Source: Ww85 sp963745765 (lineage in GTDB: Bacteria > Desulfobacterota > Desulfobulbia > Desulfobulbales > Desulfocapsaceae). Taken from it: a stretch of 64,000 nt of DNA. The DNA is taken from the NCBI GenBank assembly GCA_963745765.1, contig CAVUYQ010000015.1:62001-126000 (forward strand), written 5' to 3'. Shown piece after piece: positions 43,693-54,669 of the stretch (position 1 is the first letter of the stretch; every line of letters begins with the position of its first letter). A model generated the notes under the pieces. It was not told where the DNA came from, did not search any database, and saw only the letters and a list, made by a program, of their open reading frames with translations. Both the position numbers and the translations under genes were made by a program.

Positions 43693-44235
43693 CTACCACA
43701 TCAGATCATCCGGTACCTGATAATCAGCATAGGGATCTTCTGCATCACTGTTTTTCGTTGAGGCAGTGTTACAGAGGATGAGGCAGGCCGGGTTGCGAAG
43801 TCTTATTTTCTCTGCCACCGCGGCCGGAACCAGTTCATATCTGTCTTCGAGTTTGACGATTGCCAAACGGCCGCCGGCTAGTTGCTCCTGCTGTTCAGCC
43901 GTGACATAGACCCGCTGCACCTTGCTGCCGTCAGCGAAATTATAGCCAATCTCACCCCTGCGGTCTTCGATACGGTTCATCTGGATCAGCTGTTTTATCT
44001 GCGCCGCATTGGACTTTTGCTCGGCAATCTGCTTGCGCTGCAGATTGAGCTCCCGGGCCCGTGCCATTTTCTCAGCTTGAATCTGTCGGGCTCCCACGGT
44101 GCTTTCAGCTGGCGGCCGGGGTTGTTTGCCTTTTGTCTGGCTAACCTGCCGGTGTTTTTCTTTCTTGGCCTGTTTTGCCGACTTGTTGTCGATCAGTCCG
44201 GATTTCTTGAGCTGATCAAACAGTGTATTACCCAT
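43693..44235 (-). CDS. DUF2058 family protein (YaiL-like)
   Basis: This 180-residue soluble protein starts MGNTLFDQLKKSGLIDNKSAKQAKKEKH, the standard DUF2058 opening, with a highly charged coiled N-terminal half and a small C-terminal domain (IGYNFADGSKVQRVYV, RLAIVKLEDRYELVP, DDLMW end). In gammaproteobacteria YaiL-type proteins associate with nucleoprotein or polysomes, with no agreed function. It lies 33 bases upstream of the methyltransferase gene in the same direction. Confidence 0.85.
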   Translation of the reverse strand: MGNTLFDQLKKSGLIDNKSAKQAKKEKHRQVSQTKGKQPRPPAESTVGARQIQAEKMARARELNLQRKQIAEQKSNAAQIKQLIQMNRIEDRRGEIGYNFADGSKVQRVYVTAEQQEQLAGGRLAIVKLEDRYELVPAAVAEKIRLRNPACLILCNTASTKNSDAEDPYADYQVPDDLMW

Positions 44236-44318
44236 CGGGGAATCCTCGCAAAGAGAGCCGTATCAGCCTGCGGTATTTTTACCGCGTGACAGGCTCGTTA
44301 ATGAGTTGGTCGTTGCTT

Positions 44319-46262
<1,944 letters not shown>

Positions 46263-46320
46263 GGACAAAATCCTCGGTTGTTCCAGGCCGGTCAGCCTTT
46301 GGCAGAGTCCTGTAACCATT

Positions 46321-48015
46321 TTACAGTCCGGTAAAGAGTCTCTCGTTCTCGGAGGTCCCGAGAACGATGACCTCGTCGTTTTCGGCAATGGTGGTTTTCG
46401 GCACCGGGCTGACCTGCAATTGACCGTTCTTCCTGATGGCGATAATGGAAAATCCGGTTTTTTCACGAATTCCGCAATTCTTTATCGTTTTGCCGGCGAA
46501 TTGCTGACCGGCTTTTCGATTGAGAAAAATAAGCCCCTCGGTAAGCAGGGAAACCTCATTCGGCCTGATCAGCTGGAAGATGGTTCCGGCCCCGAGAGAG
46601 GCATAGGACATAACCTGGTCGGCCCCTGCCATGTGGAGTTTGGAAACGTTTCGCTCGAAAATTGATCTGCTGATAATCTGGATGTCGGAGCGAAGCTGGC
46701 GGCAATAGAAGGCCAGGTAAATATTCATATCGTCATCATGCGTTGTGATAATCACCGTTTTTGCCGATTCAATACCCGCTGTCTTGAGCGTATTGATGTC
46801 AGCTGCATCACCAACGATGAGGTTGTCCTGGATATGTCCGTTGGTCTTGATGGGACGTTTTTCAATAATGCGGTACGTAATGGACTGTTCCTGCAGTGTC
46901 GCTGCAGCAATTCTTCCCACCCGGCCGCCGCCGAGAATGAGGACCTGCGGCTTATCAGGATCCTGTGCGTAGTTTACGGGGTAATGGTCATTAAAAGCGC
47001 TGAGCTGTTTGCTGGAGCCGGCAATCATCAGGATCGTCTGGGGCGTAATCAGTGTATTCGGTGCGGAAGCCTTGAATTTACCACGTTCCATCATACCGAT
47101 TACGGTCACCCCTGTCGCTTCTCTGATGCCGGACCGGGCCAATGTTTTACCATCAAGGCTTGTGTGCATGGCGGGTAATTCCGATATGAGCAGGTCATCA
47201 AAACGGCCGATAATATTTGTTCCCTGCCCGACTCCCAGAGTTCTCCTGCTTAACGATTTGCCGAGCATTTTCATGAATTCGTAGACGCTGATATTTCCGG
47301 AGAATTCCAGGATATCTATCGAGTGTTCGTGATTGGCATTGGTGACCAGGGGAACATCCCGGCTGACCTGCCTGATGGTAAAGGAAATATTCGTGCTTAC
47401 CAGATCATCATTGGTAATAACAACCAGGGCCGCTTTATCAACCTGAAGAGCCCGGTATGTTTCAGGGCGGTCCGGTTCGCCGATAATGACCTGATAACCA
47501 AGGTCAACGAGGCTGTTGGCCTCCTGAACATCAGCGGTGACAATGAAATAGGGGATTTCCTGCCGGGAAAGATACTCAATCAATCGGGTGGTGATCGGGT
47601 CAACATGGGTGATGATGACATGGTTCTTCATGTCAACCGGCAGTTCACGGGGCGTGCGCGCTTTTTCCTGCGCTTCAAGCCATGGGGCATAAAAAAACTG
47701 GATGAAGGTGAACGGAAGGAGGATGAGCAGGAAAAGGATTCCGGAAATCAGCACAAAGATCGTGAAGATCAGGCCGGTATCCGAGTGAAAGGTGATATCG
47801 CCGAACCCCAAAGTGGACATGACCGTCATGGTCCAGTAGAAACCGGTCACCCAGCTGTAATAGCGTCCCTCGAACATCATCAGTACATGGAATAATATCG
47901 AATAGAAACCGATAATAAGAAACAGGAAAGCGAGAAATTTCAGAAGAGTAACGGAATTACGTCTTGTCGTTTTGTTCTGTGCGAAAAAAAGCAGTTCGGG
48001 TAAAAGAGATTTCAT
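46321..48015 (-). CDS. Potassium channel with two RCK (TrkA-N/TrkA-C) modules
   Basis: The 564-residue protein has two N-terminal helices with a pore loop TMTVMSTLGFGDITFHS, where TLGFGD is the potassium selectivity filter. Two cytoplasmic RCK modules follow: the first (HVIITHVDPITTRLIEYL) has a degenerate nucleotide loop, while the second (QVLILGGGRVGRIAAATL) has an intact Rossmann GxGxxG. Each is followed by a TrkA-C domain. It should be a ligand-gated K+ channel of the MthK/Kch kind. Repeat B2 lies between this gene and the upstream diguanylate cyclase, close to where its promoter would be. Confidence 0.9.
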   Translation of the reverse strand: MKSLLPELLFFAQNKTTRRNSVTLLKFLAFLFLIIGFYSILFHVLMMFEGRYYSWVTGFYWTMTVMSTLGFGDITFHSDTGLIFTIFVLISGILFLLILLPFTFIQFFYAPWLEAQEKARTPRELPVDMKNHVIITHVDPITTRLIEYLSRQEIPYFIVTADVQEANSLVDLGYQVIIGEPDRPETYRALQVDKAALVVITNDDLVSTNISFTIRQVSRDVPLVTNANHEHSIDILEFSGNISVYEFMKMLGKSLSRRTLGVGQGTNIIGRFDDLLISELPAMHTSLDGKTLARSGIREATGVTVIGMMERGKFKASAPNTLITPQTILMIAGSSKQLSAFNDHYPVNYAQDPDKPQVLILGGGRVGRIAAATLQEQSITYRIIEKRPIKTNGHIQDNLIVGDAADINTLKTAGIESAKTVIITTHDDDMNIYLAFYCRQLRSDIQIISRSIFERNVSKLHMAGADQVMSYASLGAGTIFQLIRPNEVSLLTEGLIFLNRKAGQQFAGKTIKNCGIREKTGFSIIAIRKNGQLQVSPVPKTTIAENDEVIVLGTSENERLFTGL

Positions 48016-48074
48016 GACTGGTTTCAGTTCGGATGCACCTGTTATTGAGCTGGCATTAAACGGGGATTCCGAGT

Positions 48075-48222
48075 CTAGGAGCCTGTCGGATTATGCCCTC
48101 TTTCCCCATCTCTGCGTTATTTTTTGAAAATAAATACTCGCAATATTAGGTATATGGCTCCGCTTGATTTTCTTAAAATGCCTCGACCTGAAAAAAATTG
48201 CTATAATCCGACAGGCTCCTAG
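48075..48222 (+). repeat. Palindrome-ended dispersed repeat, family B copy 2
   Basis: This 148-base element has the same perfect 20-base terminal repeats as copy 1, at 48075-48094 and 48203-48222. The interior has CCCCATCTCTGCGTTA and AATATTAGGTATATGGC. Its right-hand CTAG contains the TAG stop codon (48219-48221) of the leftward diguanylate cyclase gene, and the element sits 60 bases from the channel gene's start. Confidence 0.85.
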
Positions 48223-49289
48223 GCAACCCGGTTTCTGCCGGCACCTTTTGCCTGATAGAGAAGGTTATCGGCCGATTTGACTATCTGGTTGAAGGTCTGG
48301 CCCTTGCTGTATTCGGTCAGACCGATACTGATAGTCATCCGGATCACTTCGCTACCATAGCGCACTTCCAGTGTCTCGATTGCCAGGCGAAGTCGTTCAG
48401 CACTGATTTGTCCCTGCTCATACGTCGTTTCGGGGAGCAGAATAATGAATTCTTCACCTCCCCAGCGACTGACAATATCTTGCTTTTTCGTATTCTTATC
48501 AAGAGCCTGTGCAATTGCCGCCAACACCTGGTCACCACACTCATGGCCATAAAGGTCGTTTATATTCTTAAAGTGGTCAATGTCTGCGATTAACAGACAG
48601 AATGGTCTCATTTTCCGTTCGTACCTGACGATTTCATGCTGGATCATACCGGTGATGGCCCGCCTGTTTGCCAGGCCGGTCAGGTCATCAGTCTGGGAAA
48701 GAAAGCTCAGTTTTTTACTCAGGGCCAGCAATTCCTGGCGACGGTCCTCCCTGGTGAATTCATGTACAAGGGCTGTCAGCGTTACACAGATGAATGCCGC
48801 AAAATAGCGGCGGGAAAAAACGGGGTCATAGGTCGTGTGCAGTAGGCCGTTACCGGCAAAGAAAAGAATGAAAGCAATCACCGTAAGCAGGAAACAGACA
48901 AAAATCGTGCCGGTCTTCAGTCCGAGAACAAGGTAGACCAAACTCGGCAGAATGAAAAACCAGAGATGCCCCGAATTACCGGTACCGCCGGAAACGAGCA
49001 GGTAAACAAAAAGCGATGATGTCAGGAAAATGATAAAAATGGCGGTATGGACGTGCTTGTTGGTTATACGTAAATAGAGGTAATTGAGAAAAATGATCAG
49101 TGCCGCCGCAAGAAGAATGAGGGCAATTGTCCGGTGGTCGCTCAGGAGATTCTCAAGTCCGAAGGTGATCAGAAATACAATACTTACCAGGCTGAAAAGT
49201 GTCGTGACCAGGACCTTATTCCGTTCCTCGGCGTTGGAAACATCAATACGACCCGCTTGAAAAAATCGTCTAATGAGGTTCCTGATCAT
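48219..49289 (-). CDS. Membrane diguanylate cyclase (GGDEF)
   Basis: The 356-residue protein has six N-terminal membrane helices (about residues 25-190) and a C-terminal GGDEF domain with LTGLANRRAITG, IADIDHFKNINDLYGHECGDQVL and the active-site RWGGEEFIILLPET. The A site is GGEEF, an active variant. No I-site RxxD is evident five residues before it. It should make cyclic di-GMP in response to a membrane signal, balancing the HD-GYP enzyme at 13768. Its stop codon lies in the end of repeat B2, so the original C-terminus may have been a few residues different. Confidence 0.9.
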   Translation of the reverse strand: MIRNLIRRFFQAGRIDVSNAEERNKVLVTTLFSLVSIVFLITFGLENLLSDHRTIALILLAAALIIFLNYLYLRITNKHVHTAIFIIFLTSSLFVYLLVSGGTGNSGHLWFFILPSLVYLVLGLKTGTIFVCFLLTVIAFILFFAGNGLLHTTYDPVFSRRYFAAFICVTLTALVHEFTREDRRQELLALSKKLSFLSQTDDLTGLANRRAITGMIQHEIVRYERKMRPFCLLIADIDHFKNINDLYGHECGDQVLAAIAQALDKNTKKQDIVSRWGGEEFIILLPETTYEQGQISAERLRLAIETLEVRYGSEVIRMTISIGLTEYSKGQTFNQIVKSADNLLYQAKGAGRNRVA

Positions 49290-49370
49290 GATTTGTGGCA
49301 GTGAATATTATCGGGCAACACCTACTATTCTCCGGGGATTATAGCATAAGCAGTACAAAATTATTATTAG

Positions 49371-49539
49371 GCTACTTTGAAAAATTGTCTTTTTGCCCCA
49401 ACTCTGCGTTGCGTGCGAATATTTTATCATCGGAATATCAAACATATGCACCCCAAGGGCACTTCTTTCAGGGCGCCTATCGGCAAAATTTTCACACGCG
49501 CCTTGATTTTGAACCAAAATCCTAATTTTGCAAGGTACC
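49371..49539 (+). repeat. Palindrome-ended dispersed repeat, family A copy 2
   Basis: This 169-base copy matches copy 1 (25251-25389) at both ends (GGCTACTTTGAAAAATTGTC at the left, CCTAATTTTGCAAGGTACC at the right) and in the interior (CAACTCTGCGTTGCG, GCGCCTTGATTTTGAAC). It carries about 30 extra bases in the middle near 49449-49484. It lies between two leftward genes, the GDPD and the diguanylate cyclase. Confidence 0.75.
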
Positions 49540-49563
49540 CATTAGAATTAGTGTCTGGTGCGG

Positions 49564-50391
49564 CTAAGCCGGCTCATCTTGCCCGTTTTGCTGCAAATGT
49601 TTCAAATGTTGAGGATAATCGGTGATCAGCGAGTCAACACCCCAGTTGATAAAGCGTTTCATGTCAGAAAGCTTGTTTACCGTATATAGGTTAACTTTGC
49701 AGTCTTTTTTCTTGGCAGCCAGGATTTGCTCTTTCGTAATATAGGCACCATTCGCGTTGTAGATTCTGAACTCATAATCGCCCCAGTTGTTCCTCTCAAG
49801 TGCGTTTCCGCCGATAAGGGCATTTATTTCAATGTCTGGTGCGAGTTTTCCGGCCACTCTCAGGTAGTCATGAGTAAACGATGAGATAATGACTTTTTTT
49901 TCATCAACCTGTTCTTTTTTAATCAGAGCAAGTACTGCTTCCACCAGGGGGAATTGCAGCATAGGGGCGGACAGTTCTTTGAGTTCCAGATTAATCCGCC
50001 ATGCTTTATCCCTGATGAATTGTAAGAGCACCGACAGCAGCGGAATCCGACAGCGGGGGATATTGGCTATTTCTTCGGGGGTAAGATTTCCGGCCTGAAT
50101 CTGGGCAAAAGGATCGGAAGCAATAAACCATGAACCTGCATCAAGTTCCTGCAGTTCGGTGAAGGAAAAGGTCGAGAGCGGTTGTGCTGATCGGTCAGGG
50201 TAGATATCCGCGACATTGGTCGTACGCTTGAGCGTCGGGTCGTGATGGATGACGAGGTGGCCATCACGGGTGACCCTGACATCCACCTCAACCCCCTGAG
50301 TGCCGATTTCCCAGGCTTTGCGAATGGCCGGCATGGTGTTTTCTGGAGCGAGGCTGCGGGCTCCGCGGTGGGCAAAATTATTGATTTTCAT
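49564..50391 (-). CDS. ugpQ: Glycerophosphodiester phosphodiesterase
   Basis: This 275-residue TIM-barrel GDPD hydrolyses glycerophosphodiesters to glycerol 3-phosphate and an alcohol. The active-site motif NFAHRGARSLAPENTMPA (His/Arg/Glu) opens the protein, followed by VEVDVRVTRDGHLVIHHDPTLKRTT (Glu, Asp, His). The end VNKLSDMKRFINWGVDSLITDYP is typical of UgpQ-like cytosolic enzymes. There is no signal peptide. AAGGTAACCACC precedes the ATG. It is 48 bases downstream of the MFS gene. Confidence 0.92.
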   Translation of the reverse strand: MKINNFAHRGARSLAPENTMPAIRKAWEIGTQGVEVDVRVTRDGHLVIHHDPTLKRTTNVADIYPDRSAQPLSTFSFTELQELDAGSWFIASDPFAQIQAGNLTPEEIANIPRCRIPLLSVLLQFIRDKAWRINLELKELSAPMLQFPLVEAVLALIKKEQVDEKKVIISSFTHDYLRVAGKLAPDIEINALIGGNALERNNWGDYEFRIYNANGAYITKEQILAAKKKDCKVNLYTVNKLSDMKRFINWGVDSLITDYPQHLKHLQQNGQDEPA

Positions 50392-50439
50392 GGTGGTTAC
50401 CTTGGTTATTGCGCCTTGGCGGCGTGGGGAAACAGTGAA

Positions 50440-51807
50440 TCAGGATCGGATACCATAATCAGCTTTGTTTTTCAGTAAAAAGTAACAGAACAGCGCTGTT
50501 GCCGCGATAAGCAGGCCGCCGTACCAGGGGAACCAGCCGAATGATTGGCGGAATGCTTCATTCTCTATGAGTGCTGTAGACAACTCCGGGCTGCCCTCTT
50601 TGATTGAGGTGCGCAGCCGGCTGATCAGAACGGCGAACAGGATACCGATCAGGCCGTAGGCGAGGTTAAAAGCCAAGCCTTTGAAACTCAGTACGGTTGC
50701 CCGTTGATCAGACGATGTTATCAGGTTCAGGTAATGGCTGGTAAAAAAAGCGGTGAGCAGGAGAGCGGTCATCACAAGAGCCATCGGAAGAACACCGAAA
50801 TAGGGAACAAAACCGGTCAGACTCCAGAGCGTCAGCATCGTCAGCAGGCCGAGCCAGGCGGCGTTCTGGGATGGCGTGAATCTCTTAACCATGAACTCGG
50901 CGAGTTTGGGTATCAGCAATCCCAGTAATGATAACAGTGCCATGATGATGCCGAAACTCGCCTCGGGAAGATCGATGAGCCTGAGATACTGGCTGGTAAG
51001 GGTGCCGATGAGGCGGAGGACGTGATCGCACATCATACCGAACAGAATAATCGCCAGGGCAAAAGGCGTATGCATTATCCACAGGCCGGCATTGAGGACA
51101 AGACGTCCTGATTCAGAGATCGCGGCAAGGGAAAACCGTTGCCCGGCTGCGCCATGGCGGCCATTGGTCTCACGGAGCCGGATCGTACTCCAGAAAGCCA
51201 GCAGGGCAAGAATACCTGTCAGGTAGATCGGGAAACGCATGCTGGTCTGCTGGGTGATCGCTGATTCGATGCCAAGCCAGCCGAGGGTTTGATTAACGAC
51301 CGCGGGGTCGTAGACCAGGGCGCCGATAGTCATGGTAACAAAGCGGGCCAGGGCCCTGACGCGCATCTGCACACTGAGGACACGCGGCCAGTCCTCAGGA
51401 TTTCCTTCTTCCTTGAGCGAGTCATAGGCTATTGCCTCATCTGCGCCGCTGGCCATGGCCTCGGCCAGTCCGCTGAGAATCCTGTTTACCAGAAAGGCCC
51501 AGAATACCAGGGTCATATTGGTTACCGGGACAAAGGCAATGACGCTCATCTCGATGATCATCAGAACTGAGGTCAGGACGAGCAAACGCTTTCGGCCGAG
51601 AAGATCCGCCAGGGCGCCGGACGGAACTTCCGCGCAGACGATGGTAATGGCCCAGACCGTGTTCAGAATGGAAAACTGCTCTATCGTCAGACCATAATCA
51701 AGAAAGAGGATGGTAAAAACCGGATAATAAAAGCGGGCGTTGAAAAATGTTCTGAAAGCGATGAAAAGCCTTACATTACCTATTTGAAACGGTGATTTTG
51801 TTGTCAT
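50440..51807 (-). CDS. MFS transporter
   Basis: This 455-residue carrier has 12 hydrophobic segments and the MFS loop ALADLLGRKRLLVL between helices 2 and 3. It includes an extended loop before helix 5 (GADEAIAYDSLKEEGNPEDW), a feature shared with the family that has the DEA-x-DSL pattern (MFS genes related to TetA/YfmO types). Substrate unknown. The ATG at 51807 is preferred over the TTG two codons earlier. It precedes the GDPD in the same direction, so export or uptake of a glycerophosphodiester-related compound is possible. Confidence 0.8.
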   Translation of the reverse strand: MTTKSPFQIGNVRLFIAFRTFFNARFYYPVFTILFLDYGLTIEQFSILNTVWAITIVCAEVPSGALADLLGRKRLLVLTSVLMIIEMSVIAFVPVTNMTLVFWAFLVNRILSGLAEAMASGADEAIAYDSLKEEGNPEDWPRVLSVQMRVRALARFVTMTIGALVYDPAVVNQTLGWLGIESAITQQTSMRFPIYLTGILALLAFWSTIRLRETNGRHGAAGQRFSLAAISESGRLVLNAGLWIMHTPFALAIILFGMMCDHVLRLIGTLTSQYLRLIDLPEASFGIIMALLSLLGLLIPKLAEFMVKRFTPSQNAAWLGLLTMLTLWSLTGFVPYFGVLPMALVMTALLLTAFFTSHYLNLITSSDQRATVLSFKGLAFNLAYGLIGILFAVLISRLRTSIKEGSPELSTALIENEAFRQSFGWFPWYGGLLIAATALFCYFLLKNKADYGIRS

Positions 51808-51996
51808 AGGCAAGGCCCCGTCGATTGTCCGGATAAAAGGGTGAAAAGCCGATGGATTGTCCGCATGCCGTCCGTTCTCCTGCCCGCAGACACCTGGTTA
51901 AAATGAGACATGATGATAGCAGTAATTTCCGGGCAATGAGAAGACCGGGTTATCCCGTTACACAGGAGGATAGCTTTTTTGCCAGCCCCACTAACA

Positions 51997-52881
51997 CTAC
52001 TTGCTGCTGAGGGACAGGCGGCTTTCAAGGTGATTCACCCCGATTGACAGGCTCAGGCAGATGAGGAGATACATCAGGGTAATAGTCAGCCAGACCTCGA
52101 TGGTTACCTGCGTGGATGACATCACCTGCATACCCTGAAAGGTGAGTTCCTGGATTGAGATGATCGAGACGATGGAAGAGTACTTGATGGTATTGATAAA
52201 TTCGTTTGCCAGTGGCGGCAGCATGATACGCAGGGCCTGGGGCAGAATAATGAAGCGGAGCTGCTGCAGGCGGTGGAGGCCGAGCGCCTTTGAGGCGTCC
52301 CATTGGCCCTTGTCAATGGCTTCGATGCCGGCCCTGACAATTTCGGTTATATAGGCACTTTGAAAAAGACCGATGGTAATCACGCCGGATAGAAACGGGA
52401 TAAACATGGCCGGTGTGGTTGCCGCAATCGACAGCCAGTATGCGGCTTGCTCTGAAAGACCGCGTACAAAAGAATCCGCCCCGATCGCCGGCAGGACCTG
52501 GTCACTGACAAAAAAGTAGAAGATAAAGACCAGTACCAGCGGCGGTGTATTGCGGATGAGCTCCACGTAGGTCCTGGCGCAGAGCCTGAGAAAGAGACTT
52601 CGCGATGTCCTGGCAATGCCCATCAAAAGTCCGATAATCGCGGCAAAAAGCATGCCCCATATACTCAGTTTAATAGTGATGAAAAGGCCTTGAAGGAGAA
52701 TATTCGGCAACCAGCGACCTGATGCTTGGTCGAACCGGATAAGATAGGTCGGAATAACAGACCATTTCCAGTTGTAATTGAGTGAGAAGGCAAGGCGATA
52801 GACCACGAAAGAGATTCCTGAGAGTACAAGCAGGATGAGAAACAGGTCGAGCCAGGAAAGGCGGTAGATGCGTCTGCTCAT
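51997..52881 (-). CDS. Polar amino-acid ABC permease (HisMQ/GlnP type), second subunit
   Basis: This 294-residue membrane protein has the PAAT permease fold and the EAA loop ALGLHRLQQLRFIILPQALRIMLPPLANEFIN. The upstream part has YVELIRNTPPLVLVFIFYF, another signature of the family. It pairs with the permease at 53846 and the binding protein at 52944. The ATG at 52881 is preferred over the TTG at 52899. The next gene downstream is an MFS gene, so no ATPase gene is present in the operon. Confidence 0.88.
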   Translation of the reverse strand: MSRRIYRLSWLDLFLILLVLSGISFVVYRLAFSLNYNWKWSVIPTYLIRFDQASGRWLPNILLQGLFITIKLSIWGMLFAAIIGLLMGIARTSRSLFLRLCARTYVELIRNTPPLVLVFIFYFFVSDQVLPAIGADSFVRGLSEQAAYWLSIAATTPAMFIPFLSGVITIGLFQSAYITEIVRAGIEAIDKGQWDASKALGLHRLQQLRFIILPQALRIMLPPLANEFINTIKYSSIVSIISIQELTFQGMQVMSSTQVTIEVWLTITLMYLLICLSLSIGVNHLESRLSLSSK

Positions 52882-52943
52882 ATCTCGATGGACAGACAAA
52901 CGTCTCTAAAGCGGAGACATCTGTCTGGTGTCATGCGGGTTAA

Positions 52944-53780
52944 TTATTCAACCAGGTTTGCCCAGTCGCGGGTTTCGAACCAGTAATCATGCCGGTCCTG
53001 CAGCCAACCCTCGAGAAATACACCGGTAATCCAGGAGTTGAAGAATGTCAGCGAATCGGCATCACCTTTTCTGATGGCAAAACCGATTGGTTCCTTGGTG
53101 AAGGTGCCTTTGAGCGGCAGAAAGAGCGTGTCGCTGTATTGCAGGGCTTCATAGGCGGGGCGCGGGGCTGATCCGACAACCGCATGAACCTGGCCGTTTC
53201 TCAATTCCTGATAGGTCTGTGTTTCGTTTTCAAACATCCGCAGTTTTGCCTTGGGCAGGTATTTCCGGGCAGCAATGACCGCCGATGTTCCTAGTTTGAC
53301 GGCGATCTCCACCTCGGGCTTGTTGAAATCTTCAAGCGTTGTAAATCCCTTCGCGAGTTGCCGGTGAGCAACGATAGACATACCGGAAAAGTCGTACGGC
53401 TGGGAAAAATTGACCTTCAGGGCACGTTTCGGCAATATTCCCATACCGCCGATAATTACGTCAAACTTACCGGTCAGAAGGGCCGGGATAATACCTGACC
53501 AGGCGGTGGGTACAAATTCGACCTTCACTCCCATATCCTCGGCAAGCCGCCGTGCCACATCGATTTCGAAACCGATGAAGGTGCCGTTCTTGTCTTTCAT
53601 GGCCCACGGCTGGAAGGTATCCATGCCGACGCGCAGGGTTCCCCGCTTGATGATCTGCTCGACAACACTCTCCTGGACGAGCTGCTGTTGTAAGGAGGCG
53701 GCAAAACTACTTCCGCTCATCAGGATTATCAGGGCAGGGATAACCACAAAAGAGAATATTGCCGGCCTCTGTTTCATCAT
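52944..53780 (-). CDS. Amino-acid ABC transporter substrate-binding protein
   Basis: This 278-residue periplasmic protein has a signal peptide (IFSFVVIPALIILMSGSSFAA) and the SBP family 3 fold. Signature strands are GTLRVGMDTFQPWAMKD, GFEIDVARRLAEDMGVKVEFV and KFDVIIGGMGILPKRALKVNFSQPY. The acid-binding Arg of this family is KRALKV. It should bind a polar amino acid or small peptide. Start ATG 53780 (GGAGGAAGCG upstream) is used rather than 53792. It is the middle gene of a permease-SBP-permease operon. Confidence 0.9.
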   Translation of the reverse strand: MMKQRPAIFSFVVIPALIILMSGSSFAASLQQQLVQESVVEQIIKRGTLRVGMDTFQPWAMKDKNGTFIGFEIDVARRLAEDMGVKVEFVPTAWSGIIPALLTGKFDVIIGGMGILPKRALKVNFSQPYDFSGMSIVAHRQLAKGFTTLEDFNKPEVEIAVKLGTSAVIAARKYLPKAKLRMFENETQTYQELRNGQVHAVVGSAPRPAYEALQYSDTLFLPLKGTFTKEPIGFAIRKGDADSLTFFNSWITGVFLEGWLQDRHDYWFETRDWANLVE

Positions 53781-53845
53781 CGCTTCCTCCATTCTGGTCA
53801 GTTTTGACGGGCTGTTATGGTCTACAGATAACGTGCGGTATCGGT

Positions 53846-54661
53846 TTAAAAGAGCTTGAGCCGTCTTTCAAGAAAGGCAACAAAGAAAGACAGGGTAATT
53901 GTAATCACCAGATAGAGAATGGCAACGGTAAACCAGATCTCAAAGGTAAGAAATGTTTCGGATATCAATGCTTGAGCCTGCATGGTCAGATCATAAATGG
54001 CAATGGTTGAGACCAGGGCGGAGTCCTTTATCAGGGATATTGCCTGGCTCGTCAATGGAGGGAGTATGGTCCTGATAGCCTGGGGCAGAATGATAAAACG
54101 ATAGGCGTGGTATTTACTGAGTCCGAGGCTGTAAGAGGCTTCAATTTGCTCTTTATCAACCGAGAGAATGCCGGATCTGAAAATTTCCGAGGCATAGGCT
54201 CCTTCAAACAAACTCAGGGCCAGGATGGCCGAAGGGAACCGCTCCAGGCCAAGTACCGGTCCAAGCACAAAATAGATGAAAAAAATCTGGATGAGCAATG
54301 GGGTATTGCGAATCGTCTCCAGGTACCCCCGGGCGATAAAGCGGGCGACAGGAGAAGTTGAAAGTCGTAAAAAGGCGGTAACCATGCCGATAGCAAAAGC
54401 AAAAACCATGCTGATTGCCGATATTTTCAGGGTGGTACCAAGACCAAAAAGGAGGGGACCCGGGAAAAAGCCCTCGCTCGTCCAGCTGTAGATAAACGGG
54501 GGAACCTGGTACCATTGCCAGTTGTAGCCGAGATTATCAAGGCTGCGCGAAAACAGCCAGCCCAGCGCTATCAGCAGACAGATAAACTGGAAAATATCCC
54601 GGTAAGGAGACCTCAGTAGCCGCCTGTAGTTCCTGCGCTCCTGCTGTTTGCTGTCGATCAT
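53846..54661 (-). CDS. Polar amino-acid ABC permease (HisMQ/GlnP type), first subunit
   Basis: This 271-residue permease has five or six helices with YLETIRNTPLLIQIFFIYF and the ATPase-docking loop SLGLSKYHAYRFIILPQAIRTILPPLTSQAIS. It is related to the second permease, as expected for a heterodimer of the GltJ/GltK type. The ATG lies 8 bases after the acyl-CoA synthetase stop, so the transporter is probably transcribed with that gene. No cognate ATPase gene is found within the operon. Confidence 0.88.
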   Translation of the reverse strand: MIDSKQQERRNYRRLLRSPYRDIFQFICLLIALGWLFSRSLDNLGYNWQWYQVPPFIYSWTSEGFFPGPLLFGLGTTLKISAISMVFAFAIGMVTAFLRLSTSPVARFIARGYLETIRNTPLLIQIFFIYFVLGPVLGLERFPSAILALSLFEGAYASEIFRSGILSVDKEQIEASYSLGLSKYHAYRFIILPQAIRTILPPLTSQAISLIKDSALVSTIAIYDLTMQAQALISETFLTFEIWFTVAILYLVITITLSFFVAFLERRLKLF

Positions 54662-54669
54662 CTGTAGTT

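Noticed and set aside
47323..47895. A 190-codon open frame antisense to the potassium-channel gene
   Set aside because: It mirrors the codon pattern of the RCK-domain gene on the other strand, has a charged low-complexity translation (KEDEQEKDSGNQHKDRED) and no family features.
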